Assembly (NCBI GenBank): GCA_963556145.1
Contig: OY744464.1
Span: 1,860,001 to 1,924,000 of the forward strand
From: Hygrocybe punicea
Taxonomy: Eukaryota > Basidiomycota > Agaricomycetes > Agaricales > Hygrophoraceae
Direction: 5' to 3'
Length of the DNA stretch: 64,000 nt
How positions within the stretch are numbered: the first letter of the stretch is position 1; each line of letters begins with the position of its first letter. The notes beneath the pieces were generated by a model. It did not search any database and was not told the DNA's origin. It worked only from the letters and a program-made list of their open reading frames with translations. The translations under genes were made by a program, and so were the position numbers. Below are positions 24,601-35,544 of the stretch, in pieces.

Positions 24601-25072
24601 TATCAATTGTGAAAACATAACCATTCTGGAAAATGATAGATGTGACGCCATCTTTCATTGTTCATATTCATTTTCTGGAACAATCTCAACATGTCTTGCT
24701 CAAATCATAGTTAATAGACAACGGCACAAATGTCAATTGTGTTGGGGAGAGATTACTAAATTTATTGCATTTAACAAAATTCCACCTCTAATCATGTTTA
24801 CAGTTGACTCTATTGAGAATTTAATAATTAGTCAAGTTATAAACTTGTCAATTGATGACATATCCACTGCTTACACATTGAGAGGAATTGTGTACTTTGG
24901 TGATGCACATTTTACTGCCCGCATATTCATCAACAGTATGGTATGGTTTCATGATGGTATATCAACCAGATCAATTTGCATTAATGAAGGTGATATAGAT
25001 AACTTTTCAAATATTAATTTATTGTCATGTAATGGTAATAATGCTGTACTGTTTATATATGCTCAATCTTAA
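21653..25072 (+). pseudogene. Helitron RepHel, PIF1-like helicase part with C-terminal peptidase-like domain
   Basis: 1139 codons in the same phase as the preceding Rep part. The junction reads RGD-stop-EYYCCTMLT, where relatives have an uninterrupted RGDREYY-type sequence, so an Arg CGA codon probably became TGA. Helicase motifs are intact: Walker A GMAGTGKS (near residue 262), Walker B FIDEVSML (near 333), FAGDFGQLPP (near 371), DYACQGRT (near 673) and YTCLSRS (near 698). After residue 870 a separate domain begins with WSCAYDSLFTIL, holding a candidate catalytic Cys, then a zinc-type Cys cluster, then VWFHDGIS with a candidate His. This is the layout of ubiquitin-peptidase-like domains; its function in the transposon is inference. 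Confidence 0.85.
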
Positions 25073-25109
25073 TATGTGTTCTCTTGCTAAAAGAAGGGAC
25101 GAGTAACAT

Positions 25110-25141
25110 GCCATGCAAAGCAATGGCCCACACCCCACTAG
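25110..25141 (+). other. Helitron 3' terminus (hairpin plus CTAG)
   Basis: Stem GCCAT.GC / GC.ATGGC with a 3-4-nt loop, then CCACACCCCA, then CTAG; the next base is T. Helitrons end in CTRR about 10-12 nt after a short hairpin and insert between A and T, so all expected parts are present. Confidence 0.75.
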
Positions 25142-25518
25142 TTGGAGTCACATGGGCAATTGTGGTCATTCAGTACCTGAGTGTCTGACCGTTTCCTGCA
25201 AACCGTCTGAACTACCAACAGGGTTTTTTTTGGGGGGTAATCCTCCTTTCTGTTATCCTAATTCCATTACTGACTTGATTTTATGACCAAATGACACAGG
25301 AATGCATATTTCTGCTCTCTTAAGACTTCGGCCATTTTTAGAATGGACTGGTTAGATTGGTCCAACCTCAAGAAGCCAATGCTATAAAAACATTTCAGCC
25401 AGCATTTACTTTACAGGCTTTAATATGAACCACAATGCCCCAAGCAACCCAGACTCAACCCTGCTGTAAGAAAATATTGCTGCCTCGTCTTGATATGTTA
25501 TTTGACACTCCTTTGCAG

Positions 25519-25845
25519 TCTTCCTCCCGGTTCACCATCGGTGGCTGCATGCACAGTATCCAACATTTGTCGCAGCACTACACCTCAACGAAGTTGAACC
25601 AATTATGGAATCGTTCTTCAAGGAATTCGTTATTCGCTATCCTGTGCCTCACTACCTTGAGTGTGATGATGTTGAGGAGAAGGCCTATGTTGTGAAGCGT
25701 TTCATGCAGGTATGGTATAATTCTGTTGGAACTGTGTACTGAGTCTATGTTATAGGAGATGGAAAAATACCTGCACTGGATTGCTTGGAGCCATGGTGAA
25801 AATTTTAGGCAGTGGACGAAGCGCCGAGGACAGTATGTGGGATGA
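25519..25845 (+). pseudogene. 3' fragment of an unrecognised gene (two exons)
   Basis: Exon 25519-25709 follows a TTTGCAG acceptor and reads ...HAQYPTFVAALHLNEVEPIM and onward to FVIRYPVPHYLECDD. An intron (25710-25755, GTATGG...TTATAG) joins it in phase to EMEKYLHWIAWSHGENF and a stop at 25843-25845. The 5' part of the gene is not seen. It lies about 380 bp outside the Helitron 3' end. It could be a fragment carried by another element. Confidence 0.4.
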
Positions 25846-26160
25846 TCTAATTTTGAGGCATAGAAATATGTCTGTATATAATCAGCAGGTGAAGCACTGA
25901 AGCCTGTACAGAGATGATTTAATTTTGAGGTGTAGCAATGTCTCCATAGCTATGTGAACTGACAAGCAAGGATGGCGAGCATCAACTCACCGATTGCCAT
26001 GTACGTGTGCTTCTGCCGGAGGTCACTGCCTGTCAATCCGATGTTGTGTGAAACACCAAGATCAGGTAAATGATATAAGCAATGGCCAACTGCCTTCTGT
26101 GTTGGTCCAGAGCCCAGAAAAATTTTACCACCTTTTCAACGACTCTCTGCCTGAATTGTA

Positions 26161-26409
26161 ATGGTATGCAAGCCAACTGGAGGAAAACACGGATGCAAAA
26201 GCGATCTGATGGGAGAGCAGATCGAATTCCTGGAGTCGTATGGCGAGCATTTCCAGAGTGGCATTGGCAAAAGCACATTGTACCCTGAGGTGGCCAACAA
26301 GTGGATTAAAACTTTCGGCTATGCTGGTGGGGATGGTAGCATGAAAAACAGCATCAGCTCTTCAGATCTCCAATTGGACATAGATCTGAACACGCTCTCA
26401 CTTGTTTAG
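26161..26409 (+). pseudogene. Fragment of a basidiomycete repeat-family protein
   Basis: An 82-codon frame with LMGEQIEFLESYGEHFQSGI and LYPEVANKWIKTFGY. The pattern 'Q..FL.sy...f......k....Y..v...W...FgY' is common at the start of multi-copy, transposon-associated proteins in Agaricomycetes. No continuation is found, so it is a fragment. Its function is unknown. Confidence 0.35.
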
Positions 26410-27685
26410 TGGGCCAGTGTTGCACATGGCATGAATGAGTTCTTTTTTCCCTCTCTCTAATTTCATGATGAAGTAAGCAATAACATTAAATTGCATAATG
26501 TATGTTACATATGGTATAAGACATATACCATATGTTATATATTGCAAATTGTTCTAATAAGCTCACCTCTGACCTCAACAACATAAAAGTAGGAAAAATA
26601 AAACTAGATAGAGTGTCTTGAGTCTTCATCAGCATTCTCTCTTACTGTCATGTCTTTTGTGCTGCTTTATCATGTAATATTTTCAGTCATAAAAGAAATA
26701 ATATTCAGGGAGCAACAGGTCAACTGCCAAACACAACTGCCTCCTAAACATTATAACAACAATTGACTTATATTTGCTCATCTTTATGACCTTGAATGTT
26801 GCATAGCAGATGATAACATGAAGACAGCTGTGCTTAGTGAATGGGCCAATGTTGCACATGGCATGAATAAAGTCCTTTTTTTTCATTAAATTTTTATTTG
26901 TACACTTGTTACCAATATCAATAAGTGATTTTGCTTGAAATATACAATTAGCATATAAGATAATATGTGTATACAGCAATATCACATTGAATTTTGTGTT
27001 TTAAGTAAAAATCTCAGTACATCATCTATGTTTAGCCTATTTCTGCTTATATGGCTGATATTTCCATATATAGTAATAATGGTCACATCTGACTATGACT
27101 TCTGTGATCAGCTTAAAATTTAGCATATATGATGTAAAATTACCTTATATGGTTAGACTGGTCATATGTGACTATCACTATTGTGATCAGCAAAAGATTT
27201 GCTATATAATATCAAAGACTACCTTATATGGTTAGATTGGTCACAGGTGACTGTCACACCTTGTCTGAAATGGTTATATTAGTCAGCAGTTCAATTTGCA
27301 GCTGATTCTGATAAGAATTGAGGCTGGTATGAATATTGTGAATATATTTTGGAGGTAATTTGTCTTTTCTGATGCTTATGTAAGCTTGTCCACACATGGC
27401 CCCAACTGTATCTGATTGTCCAATATCAGAAGTAGAATGATACCTCTTGCCCAAAAAGATTTCTCTATAGGCGATGCACAAATATTAATTAATTATGAAC
27501 CCTCACTGAACCAGGTCTGATAAAGAACAAGTCTTTTAATAAATTAAAAGAACTCGTAACCAGAAGAGAGGAAGCCGATTTTGGAGGTGCATGAGGCTGC
27601 AAGGCAGACAATTCGTGGGGTATGTGTTTTCTGTGATAAAAAGTCCTGCCCGATGCTAAACTAAGTCAGAAATTGAGCAACTGGT
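26410..27685. other. No supported gene
   Basis: About 1.3 kb of AT-rich DNA. A sub-repeat is visible at 27050-27260 (three loose copies of TTATATGGTTAGA-TGGTCA-TGTGACT). The direct repeat GTTGCACATGGCATGAATRA occurs at 26415 and 26852. Confidence 0.5.
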
Positions 27686-27687
27686 TA

Positions 27688-27785
27688 CAGCTGTTTGCAT
27701 AAACATGCGGAACTGAGAAAAAAGTCAAATGTGGCGCAGCGACTGCCGAGTCACGGCTCCCTGTCTGAGCTTGAACTTGGCTTCA
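27688..27785 (+). repeat. Left terminal inverted repeat (98 bp)
   Basis: Identical to the reverse complement of 30545-30642; the match breaks right after CTTGGCTTCA. Confidence 0.95.
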
Positions 27786-27798
27786 ACATTACAACTAC

Positions 27799-28853
27799 AT
27801 GCCCCCCCACACCGTCTCCAAAGGCATCAAGGCTCGTATTCCTGTCCTCTACCAACGCGGCTACCGAGTTCCAGAAATATGTGATCTTCTTGGCATTCGC
27901 AAGTCACTCGTCTACCAGACTTTGCAGTATCAACGAGAATATGGCCTCACCTACAATCCCTCTGCCCAACCAACAGCACGTCGCCGCCTTCTTACGCCCC
28001 TTGATATCACCTTCATTCGTTTACTCCTTGCCCATCGCCACACCCTATACCTCGACGAGCTCCAACAAGAACTTCTGGCCGAGCGTAACATACATGTATC
28101 ACTTTCAACTCTCATGCGAACTCTCCGCCGACTCCACTTCTCGAACAAACGTGTATCAGTCCAAGCACTTGAAAGAAATGATATCCAGCGCGCAATCTTC
28201 ATGAATCGCATTGGGGAAGCCGTCCCTGACCCATCGATGTTGATGTTTACAGACGAGAGTGCGATGAACGATCGCACGCATCACAGGCGATATGGCTGGT
28301 CGATTGTTGGAGCTCGGTGTGTGCAGCGGCAGGCGTTTGTGCGCGGAAAACGATATTCTATCCTACCTGTACTCACCCTTGATGGCATCATTGCCTATGA
28401 TGTTATCGAAGGCTCCGTCACCGGTGAGCGGTTTGTCAAATTCCTTCGGGAGATGATTGTAAGTGTTTCTCATCAGTGAATCAGTTGTGTTTTGACCTTT
28501 TCACCAGATACCTCTCACCAATCCATATCCAGGACCACGGAGCGTCCTCGTTCTCGACAACTGTAATATCCATCACGCGGAAGATGTCAGGGAACTCGTG
28601 GAGACTCAAGCACGTAAGTCATATCCTGTGCACTCCATACAACATTATATTGACCTACAATTTAGATTGCCGGATCGTCTATCTACCCCCATACTCCCCC
28701 GACTACAATCCTATCGAACTCGCCTTCTCTTCCATCAAAGCATACTTGCGCCGTCATACCCACGACCGGGGCTTATTCACCATTGTTCGTGCAATGGAGA
28801 CTATAACACCGGAGAAGGCAGCGGGGTGGTTTCGTTCATCGGGTTACATGTGA
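27799..28853 (+). CDS. Tc1/mariner-like DDE transposase
   Basis: Three exons (27799-28458, 28508-28613, 28666-28853) with introns of 49 and 52 nt join into about 317 codons. The N-terminus carries a helix-turn-helix (YQRGYRVPEICDLLGIRKSL) for TIR binding. The catalytic triad is visible: Asp in MFTDES, Asp in LVLDNCNIHH and Glu in YSPDYNPIEL, with 35 residues between the second Asp and the Glu. This is the DDE/RNase H fold of the IS630-Tc1-mariner superfamily, which cuts and pastes DNA into TA. The ATG at 27799 lies just inside the TIR. No frameshift or stop is seen, so it may be functional. Confidence 0.9.
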
Positions 28854-28964
28854 CGAAGTGTTTTTTTAGTCTTATTATGTATTGGCAATGCAATCAGACT
28901 GGTGCCCAGGGGGCCAAAAATTTTATTGGACATTGAACAATGAGTGCTGTGCTACGTAAAGTAA

Positions 28965-30508
28965 TTATGACCAAGTGGGATCTTCTTCACCAAGCCTCGG
29001 CGGCGCATGGAATCCTGGTGGGACAGGGACTAAACTCTTGAGCTCATCGCTGTAGTATGATGTTCGGCGGTCGTCTGCCGTATGCTCCCCCTTAGTCATT
29101 GTGGGTCCAAACCACGAAGCAAGCCCACCATCATCCCAAGCAATCTCATATCGGATGTCCTTGTTAGAGGTGGGGGATTGGGAAGGACGACGGCCAGGTG
29201 AATGACGACGGCTGCCAGCAGACTGGGTGTTAGTTTTCCTGCGCTTCCGTTCCTGTTTCCAGCGTGAGCAGCCGGCAATCAAGCGCATCGCCTCCCCTTT
29301 TGACATGCCATATGCTGTAAGATCCGCGACAGTGAGTGCCCCGATGATATCAGGGCCATAATCGTCATCACAAAGGTTTGCTTCGTAGTCGCATGCCGTT
29401 CGCACTCCAAGGCTATCCCGTGCATAAACTAAATAGTTGTGGAGGTCGGTGGATGCCGGCATGATTGGCGAGGAGATGGGAGATGAACTGAATGTGCGTT
29501 TGCGTTTGGGAGTGGAGAGTACATCGGTTTTAGGCGCCAGCGCGCCCACAACAGTGGTCATCATCTGTGTGAATAAGGCCATTTGATTGCCTTCGCTAGC
29601 GGCTTGATTCGAGGCTGTGTCTCCGTTGGTTTGTCGGGAAGGTAACAAAGATTTTTGGCGATTCGCTGGATCAAATGCTGCGGTATGGGGTGGGGCATTG
29701 ATTGTAGCTTGACCCTCGTGCTTCATGGAGATTAGCCTTGTTCTGCTACAAGCAATACAAACAAAGAACGTACCAGAGCGATAGCCCATTGGTGCATCCG
29801 GAAAGGTGTTAGTGCGAGCTCTGAGTTGTCCTTGCAAATGTAGATGTAGTGTCCCGGGTTGTTGTCACTGCCGTACTTCTTTTCGAGCATGCTGCGGAAT
29901 CGCGCTAGTGCAATCTCGAGAGATGTTGCCCCATCTGGTATAGTAGCAGGGTCCTGGATTTCAATACTGTCGTTTTCAACAACAACATCGGGCTGTGTGA
30001 CTTGGGCATTAGCATGATTGAGAGAATTATAGAGTTCTGTACAGACGTCAATCGGGCACCTCTTTTTTACATCGTCGATGTCTACGATGATGTTGACCTT
30101 CCGATACTGATTCTCATTGATCTTGGACACGAGCTCCTTGTACTCAGACTCCCTTTCCACATCCAACGCGTCTGTTTTGCTAAAGGCATAATTAGATTGA
30201 GAGCAGACGTGGGTATAGACAAATACGTACGAACGACCGGGGTGATGATACTTGAATTTGAACCGTTGCTGGTCTGAAACCTTCCATTTCGTTTCACCAA
30301 CACGTTTTAGAAGTGCTCGCATGAAAGGGACGTAGTTTTCAGATAGACAAGTAAAGGCAAGTTCCTTCGTATGGACTTCACGTTTTGATTTGACTGCTGG
30401 TTGTTTGCCAGTCTTAGGGATAGCCGGAGTATGTCGAATGAGCTGGATCGAGAAGTTGGTGCAGAGCTCCTCCGAGTCATCTTCCGAAACAGCATCAGAG
30501 TCTACCAT
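28965..30508 (-). CDS. Second transposon gene, SAM-like C-terminal domain
   Basis: It reads from ATG at 30508 (another in-frame ATG at 30601 lies inside the right TIR) to a stop at 28965. The N-terminal half has FPFMRALLKRVGETKWKVS-like residues and an acidic start. A 53-nt intron (GTACGT...ATGAAG, branch-like CTAAT) around 29,700-29,780 links the frame ending HQWAIAL to HEGQATINAPPH. The C-terminal part has a helical region (VRTACDYEANLCDDDYGPDI, then LTVADLTAYGMSKGEAMRLI) resembling a sterile alpha motif, flanked by basic residues (KQERKRRKTN). It is convergent with the transposase and enclosed by the TIRs, so it is part of the element. Its role is unknown; DNA or protein binding is inference. 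Confidence 0.65.
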
Positions 30509-30544
30509 AGTGGACGTGTACAAGAAGTTCACTACACTTCGGAG

Positions 30545-30642
30545 TGAAGCCAAGTTCAAGCTCAGACAGGGAGCCGTGACTCGGCAGTCGCTGCGCCACA
30601 TTTGACTTTTTTCTCAGTTCCGCATGTTTATGCAAACAGCTG
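30545..30642 (-). repeat. Right terminal inverted repeat (98 bp)
   Basis: Mirror of 27688-27785 without a mismatch. It contains an ATG (30601) in frame with the minus-strand gene. Confidence 0.95.
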
Positions 30643-30718
30643 TAAACTGGTTTAGACATCACTACCATTACCACAAAGAGCACCAAGAGGGCATCAATAA
30701 AGTCTTGCATTGAGCCCT

Positions 30719-31960
30719 TGCAGCGTATCTTGCCCAGTAACATTGGTGGAGCCCATGTGCTAAAGGTCTAATCCCAGTGGATGGGCCGAGATGGGCCGAG
30801 ATAATATCCAGGCCTATTGGATTGTATGGGCCGAGATGAGCCGAGATATTCTTTTCCCTTCACAGTGAATGGGCCCAGAACAGTAGAAATAATTCTTTCC
30901 CACTGGAATTGGATGGGCCGAAATTAGGTAGAATAATTATTTGCCAATATCATTGGATGGGCCCACATGGGCAGGGATATGTTTGTACCAATGGCAGAGC
31001 ATGGGCCGAGATGGGGTGAGATAGTTATTTCCCACTGGCAGTGGATGGGCCGAGATGGGGTGGGTTATTTATTCCCCACTGGCACTGGATGGGCCGAGGT
31101 AGGGTAGGATATTTATTTCCCATTGGCACTGGATGGGCCGAGATGGGGTGGGATATTTAATTCCCACTGGGATAGGATGGGCCGAGATGCAGTGAGATAT
31201 TTATTTCCCACTGGCACTGGATGGGCCGAGATGGGGTAGGATATTTATTCCTCACTGGCACTGGCTGGGCTGAGGTAGGGTAGGATATTTATTTCCCATT
31301 GGCACTGGATGGGCCGAGATGGGGTGGGATATTTAATTCCCACTGGGATAGGATGGGCCGAGGTAGGGTATGTTATTTATCTCCCATTGGCACTGGATGG
31401 GCCGAGATGGGGTGGGATATTTATTCTGCACTGGCACTGGATGGGCCGAGGTAGGGTAGGATATTTATTTCCCACTGGCACTGGATGGGCCAAGGTGGGG
31501 TAGGATATTTATTCCCCACTAGCAGTGGATGGGCCGAGATAGGCTGGGATATTCTTTACCCAATGGCAGTGGATGGGCCGAGATGGGGTAGGATATTTAT
31601 TCCCCACTAGCAGTGGATGGGCCCACATTGGGTGGGATGTTTATTCCCCACTGGCACTGGATGGGCCGAGATGGGGTGGATCTTCATTCCCCAATGGCAG
31701 TGGATGGGCTGAGGTGGGGTAGGATGTTTATTCCCCACTGGCACTGCATGGGCCGAGATGGGGTGGGATATTTATTCCTCACTGGCACTGGCTGCAGTGG
31801 GATATTTATTCCCCACTAGCAGTGGATGGGCCGACATCAGGGGGACAAACATTTCCCACCAAACGTGGGGATGCGATATATCTGTCCCCTGGCAGAGAGG
31901 GAGATTTCTTTTCCACTGCCATTGGATGGGCCAAGATTAAGGTAATATTTACTCTACACT
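30719..31960 (+). repeat. 44-bp minisatellite, second family member
   Basis: About 25 units of 44 bp (core TGGATGGGCCGAGATGGGGT, then GGGATATTTATTCCCCACTG). The unit length and the positions of TGGAT-GGCC and GGG-TATTT agree with the 44-bp unit at 948-1233. The sequence leading into the array (CAGCGTATCTTGCCCA) matches the outer end of the foldback element (CAGCATATCTTTCCCA). Only one orientation is present. Frames open across it are artefacts. Confidence 0.85.
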
Positions 31961-32258
31961 GGCATCCACATCCAGAGGATAACGAAATCTCTTTCCTGAC
32001 ATTCTGTAAATATACACTGCAGATATCAGGACATATTCTCGCCTCCCTGAACTTTAATAACCACATTTTTTACCAGTCAATCCACCTCTTACTGGACCTC
32101 ACTTGTCCATATTTGTATTGAAACATTATGCATTTCAATGTAGCAAATGATACACATCACGTCATGCAGACAGGACAAGGAAACAATGACAAAATTAACA
32201 CATTGACTCTGGAGCATTGCAGATATGAAGACAAAGCTTGCAGCCAGACCAGAGAATA

Positions 32259-35093
32259 TCACTTCCTTAACCTCTCACTGGTCCTCACTTGTCCAGTCTT
32301 AGGTTTTTTGGGTTTGTCCTTTCTTTTTGATGATGCTCCCCCAGCACCTCCGCCATGGCGCGGTTTGCCCTTGTCCTTGCCCTTGTCCCCACTGGGTGGT
32401 CCAGGTGGATCCTCAACCTCATGCTCTTCCTCTTCCTCTTCCAAGAATGTCCTCAGCCTATCTGCTCTCTCCAACAACTTGTGAGTGTGTTCCACGGTGT
32501 ACGAAGATCCCCACACATATTCAGGAATCCCCCTGGTAGAGTCGAAGTCGCCTTCGGTGTGACGGCGAGTTCGGTTGTAGACCCGAATGGGAATCTACGA
32601 AAGTGGTGATCAGCTAAGAAGTGATCAGAGGAATTTAGTTTCTATAGTGTCTAGTCAATCCAACCCGAATCCAGGGGTTCTGGATCAGAGGGGAAGTGTA
32701 GGGAGTGGAGTTACGAAGACTAATATGGAGACGATATGAAGGGAGGACTAAGAAATAGAACTGAAGGAGAGCGATAACCTGTATTTTCTATATGGTTGTA
32801 GTATAAGAGTACATCTTTTATACTACTGGGAGAGATCCTGTGCTGTAGTAACTATGTACTACAACCGAAGGCTGTAACTGATGGTAGAGAGGTGGAGCGG
32901 AGTATAGGGGGAATGGTGCTATGTACTAAGTAACGGGAAACGAAGATATATCATATGTAACTATATACATACTGATTCCGGGTCGTTAGAGACATCGCAT
33001 CTTGAGTATGAACGATTCCGGAGGCGGAATCCGGAGCGGAATCGACGGAAAGGACCGGAAACGGGCGGAATCGACGATATGTGAATGGGACTGGATGGGG
33101 ACGAAGTGGGATATGAAGAGGATTCGGGTCTAGAGGGCCCGGAGCCTCTACATCGGTGAAGTGAGCAGCCACAAATTCTCGTAAGGCCAGGCCAATGACC
33201 AATAGAATAACTGCAATGTCAGCCGGATATTGCAACGTCTCCATCCATACCATGATCTCTTCTAGAGCATTGCCATCATGGAACTCAGGCGGCAGAAATT
33301 GGCTGGGGTAACTCCATGACATCCAGGCATGTTCAGGATTATTGACGTCCCATTCCTGACCCGGGTTATTCATTTCAACACGTATTCTTGAAATGTATTA
33401 CTCACATAATGGTCATAGCAAAACTTGACCAAACTCAGGTATTGCCTACTGTCGTTCAAGGTTTGTAAATATGCAAATCTTGCCTCTTTGTCTGGGCCAA
33501 CTGTGGCTGGACTAAACAACCAGATAAACAAATGGAAATGCACATGGGGCAGATAATGCATATCACTTATGATCGATTTGGCAATGTGCTTGCGGCCCCG
33601 TACTCATTCCATGTTGAAGGTCCAGGCTTGTTTTCCGAGATGTCGTCATCATCAGAAATATCCACATATCTCCTCTTCTTGGCGTTTTTGTTCTTCAACA
33701 GATTCTCTGTATCTGAGGCCCTTGCAGACTTGAATTTGAGGGCCACCAACCCGCCTGCCTGCCAGTTCTCCCAGTGGTCAAAGACCAGCTTCAGCTGGTC
33801 CTTCTTCATCTTTGTCGGCTCCATTATCTGCTGTCCATCGGGGAGATACTCAGCATCTATAAATTCCCCCAGGGAATCTCTTATCCTCAACCATGGGACT
33901 GTCACATTCTGGTTGTTCATATATTGGCCTGCAACATATGGTGAGTCGTGTTTTATTCCAGTCATTCTGCTCAACTTATGGTAGGACATTGTCACAAATG
34001 CCCTAAAGACATCCTTCTTCTTCGGCAGTGACATCCCCTTTGTGTCAGGGAGGATGGGTGCACCAAACTCGTCGACTTGCAAGACAAATGGCATGCTCTT
34101 ATTGTGTTCCTTCCTGGGCAGGCTGGGACCCTTTTCCTTGTCGACATCAATTTCTTCTCCATCACTCTGCTCATCTAATGTATGCTCAGAGAAGTGAATG
34201 TTGATGATACCTTGAACATACCATATTCGGTAAACACCCACTCATTCCATAATTTCATCACCTCGTCCTGAAAAGTTTTGCTTTTTGAAAAAATTTCCCC
34301 TTGAATGTTGTGGGTTTCAAATCTACCAATAATGTTGGGTGAGTTCAAATAATTTGCAGCAGGTGAAATATTACTTCGTTGTTTGAGCAACGCCTTTCCG
34401 ATCCTTCCAGCCAACCAAGACAAGCACCTTTGCCCCCATCTGCACATCCAATTCCTGTACAAACTTGCTAACCACCTTGCTCATCGAATTTTCCGCATTG
34501 CTACCCCAGAGGCTTCAGTAGAAGACAACAATGTGAGAAAAGGTTTTCACTTACCTACTCCACACTTCATCTGTTAGTTTCCCACTATTCCACTCTGCAG
34601 CGAGACCCTCAAACTCTGCCCTTCTTTCGGGGGTCAACTTCTCCATGACCCAGGTGCAAGCATCTTTATATGCGGCGATAAACTCCTTGCTTCCGGGCTT
34701 TCCACCTGAAAGCTCCTGGATTCTCTCTTTTATTTCCTCCTTCATCTTCTCCACCACAACAGCGCGTAAGTCCCATGTTCTGACAAATTTGGCTCGAGTC
34801 TTCTTTTTGCCAGCATCCTCATGTCCATCATCCTTGTGATTCTTCAACCATATGATGATTTTCTACATAGAACGTGATATCAGCCTATATGTGAGTATAT
34901 AGCTTATAAGGTGAAGTTCAAGTACTTTGGCCAACCCCTCAATGTGACCATCCTTAACAACTTCCCTGCTCTTCCTTATTTCCGAACGAATTCTTTTAAC
35001 GATCAATGTCTTGCTGTCCCTGTCAGGGGCATTTTGGTAATCCTGCTTATGGTTTTTCAGGATTTCAAGATATTCGGGAACAACCCAAGTCAT
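32259..35093 (-). pseudogene. Multi-exon gene of a repeat-associated family, split by a solo LTR
   Basis: Exons read from ATG 35093 (MTWVVPEYLEILKNHK) through ...FVRTWDLRAVVVEKMKEEI, a segment FVQELDVQMGAKVLVLVGWK, ...FGAPILPDTKGMSLPKKKDV, and HFHLFIWLFSPATVGPD, to a basic tail ending QVRTSERLRK at 32259. The order matches a large, unnamed family that I associate with Agaricomycete transposon-rich regions. A 594-bp solo LTR (32559-33152) sits inside the last coding part; removing it with one TCGGT copy joins ...AAHFTE to GDFDSTRGIPEYV in frame. A possible further frameshift lies near 33,596, where the frame changes without a clear intron. It is co-oriented with the JmjC-type gene upstream. 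Confidence 0.55.
32559..33152 (+). mobile_element. Solo LTR, copy 2 (594 bp), inside a coding exon
   Basis: Same family as 4543-5170 (GTGACGGCGAG...CCTCTACA), with small internal deletions. It is flanked by TCGGT on both sides (32554-32558 and 33153-33157). It is a solo LTR with no internal sequence. Confidence 0.88.
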
Positions 35094-35149
35094 AGTGGAG
35101 GGGATGATAGTGGGGATAATTTTTGACGTGATGCTAAGGGGGATGAGCA

Positions 35150-35290
35150 AGGGGGAAACAATTTTCAACCATCCAAACACGATCATGTGATGCAGGGATT
35201 GGATCATGGTCACATGACCTGTGTGACCTGTCACAGCCGATTCACCTGCTGCGACATGTCACATCACATTTTGCGCACAGGATTCAACCT
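35150..35290. promoter_or_regulatory. TGACATGTCA/GTCAC palindrome-rich upstream region
   Basis: The stretch upstream of the minus-strand gene contains GATCATGTGATG, GGTCACATGACC, CTGTCACAGCCGATTCACCT and GACATGTCACATCAC, a cluster of partly palindromic sites. Similar clusters occur at 56388-56433 and 63110-63185, each just upstream of a gene. It is a candidate shared regulatory motif; binding is inference. Confidence 0.4.
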
Positions 35291-35544
35291 TTAAGTTTTG
35301 CACAAACATGGGATACATTTTGACAACTACTAAAAATACAGTAATACAATGTATGTAACGAGACATAAAATACAAAATTTGCAGAATCGAAAGCTGACAA
35401 CAATGGGGACAATGACAACATTTGTGGATGGAAACTTATAGTGGAAAATCTAATGATAAATAATGAGAGGCAGACGCGACTGGTAAATGATTGATTAAGC
35501 ATGAGCCGGTATTCTGCTAACGAACAGCAGAACACCTACTTGGT

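Larger units (their letters stand above)
17327..25141 (+). mobile_element. Helitron, nearly complete
   Basis: A rolling-circle transposon carrying a RepHel gene (Rep endonuclease part and PIF1-like helicase) and a typical 3' terminus: the hairpin GCCATGCAAAGCAATGGC (25110-25127), a 10-nt gap, and CTAG (25138-25141) followed by T. The 5' end was not located, so the left limit is the first in-frame ATG. The Helitron is clearly more AT-rich than the Gypsy block downstream. It is inactivated by at least one nonsense codon, at 21632. Confidence 0.85.
27688..30642. mobile_element. Tc1/mariner-like transposon, 2955 bp
   Basis: Perfect 98-bp terminal inverted repeats (27688-27785 and 30545-30642, starting CAGCTGTTTGCATAAAC) are flanked by TA on both sides (27686-27687 and 30643-30644), the target duplication of the IS630/Tc1/mariner group. 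Two convergent genes fill it: a DDE transposase (+) and a second gene (-). The identical TIRs and open frames suggest recent insertion and possible activity. Confidence 0.92.

Noticed and set aside
27951..28277. Minus-strand Arg-rich frame inside the Tc1-like transposase
   Set aside because: Antisense shadow of exon 1, which has clear transposase motifs.
32251..32539. Plus-strand frames rich in Pro/Leu/Ser
   Set aside because: Shadows of the basic C-terminal exon of the minus-strand gene at 32259.
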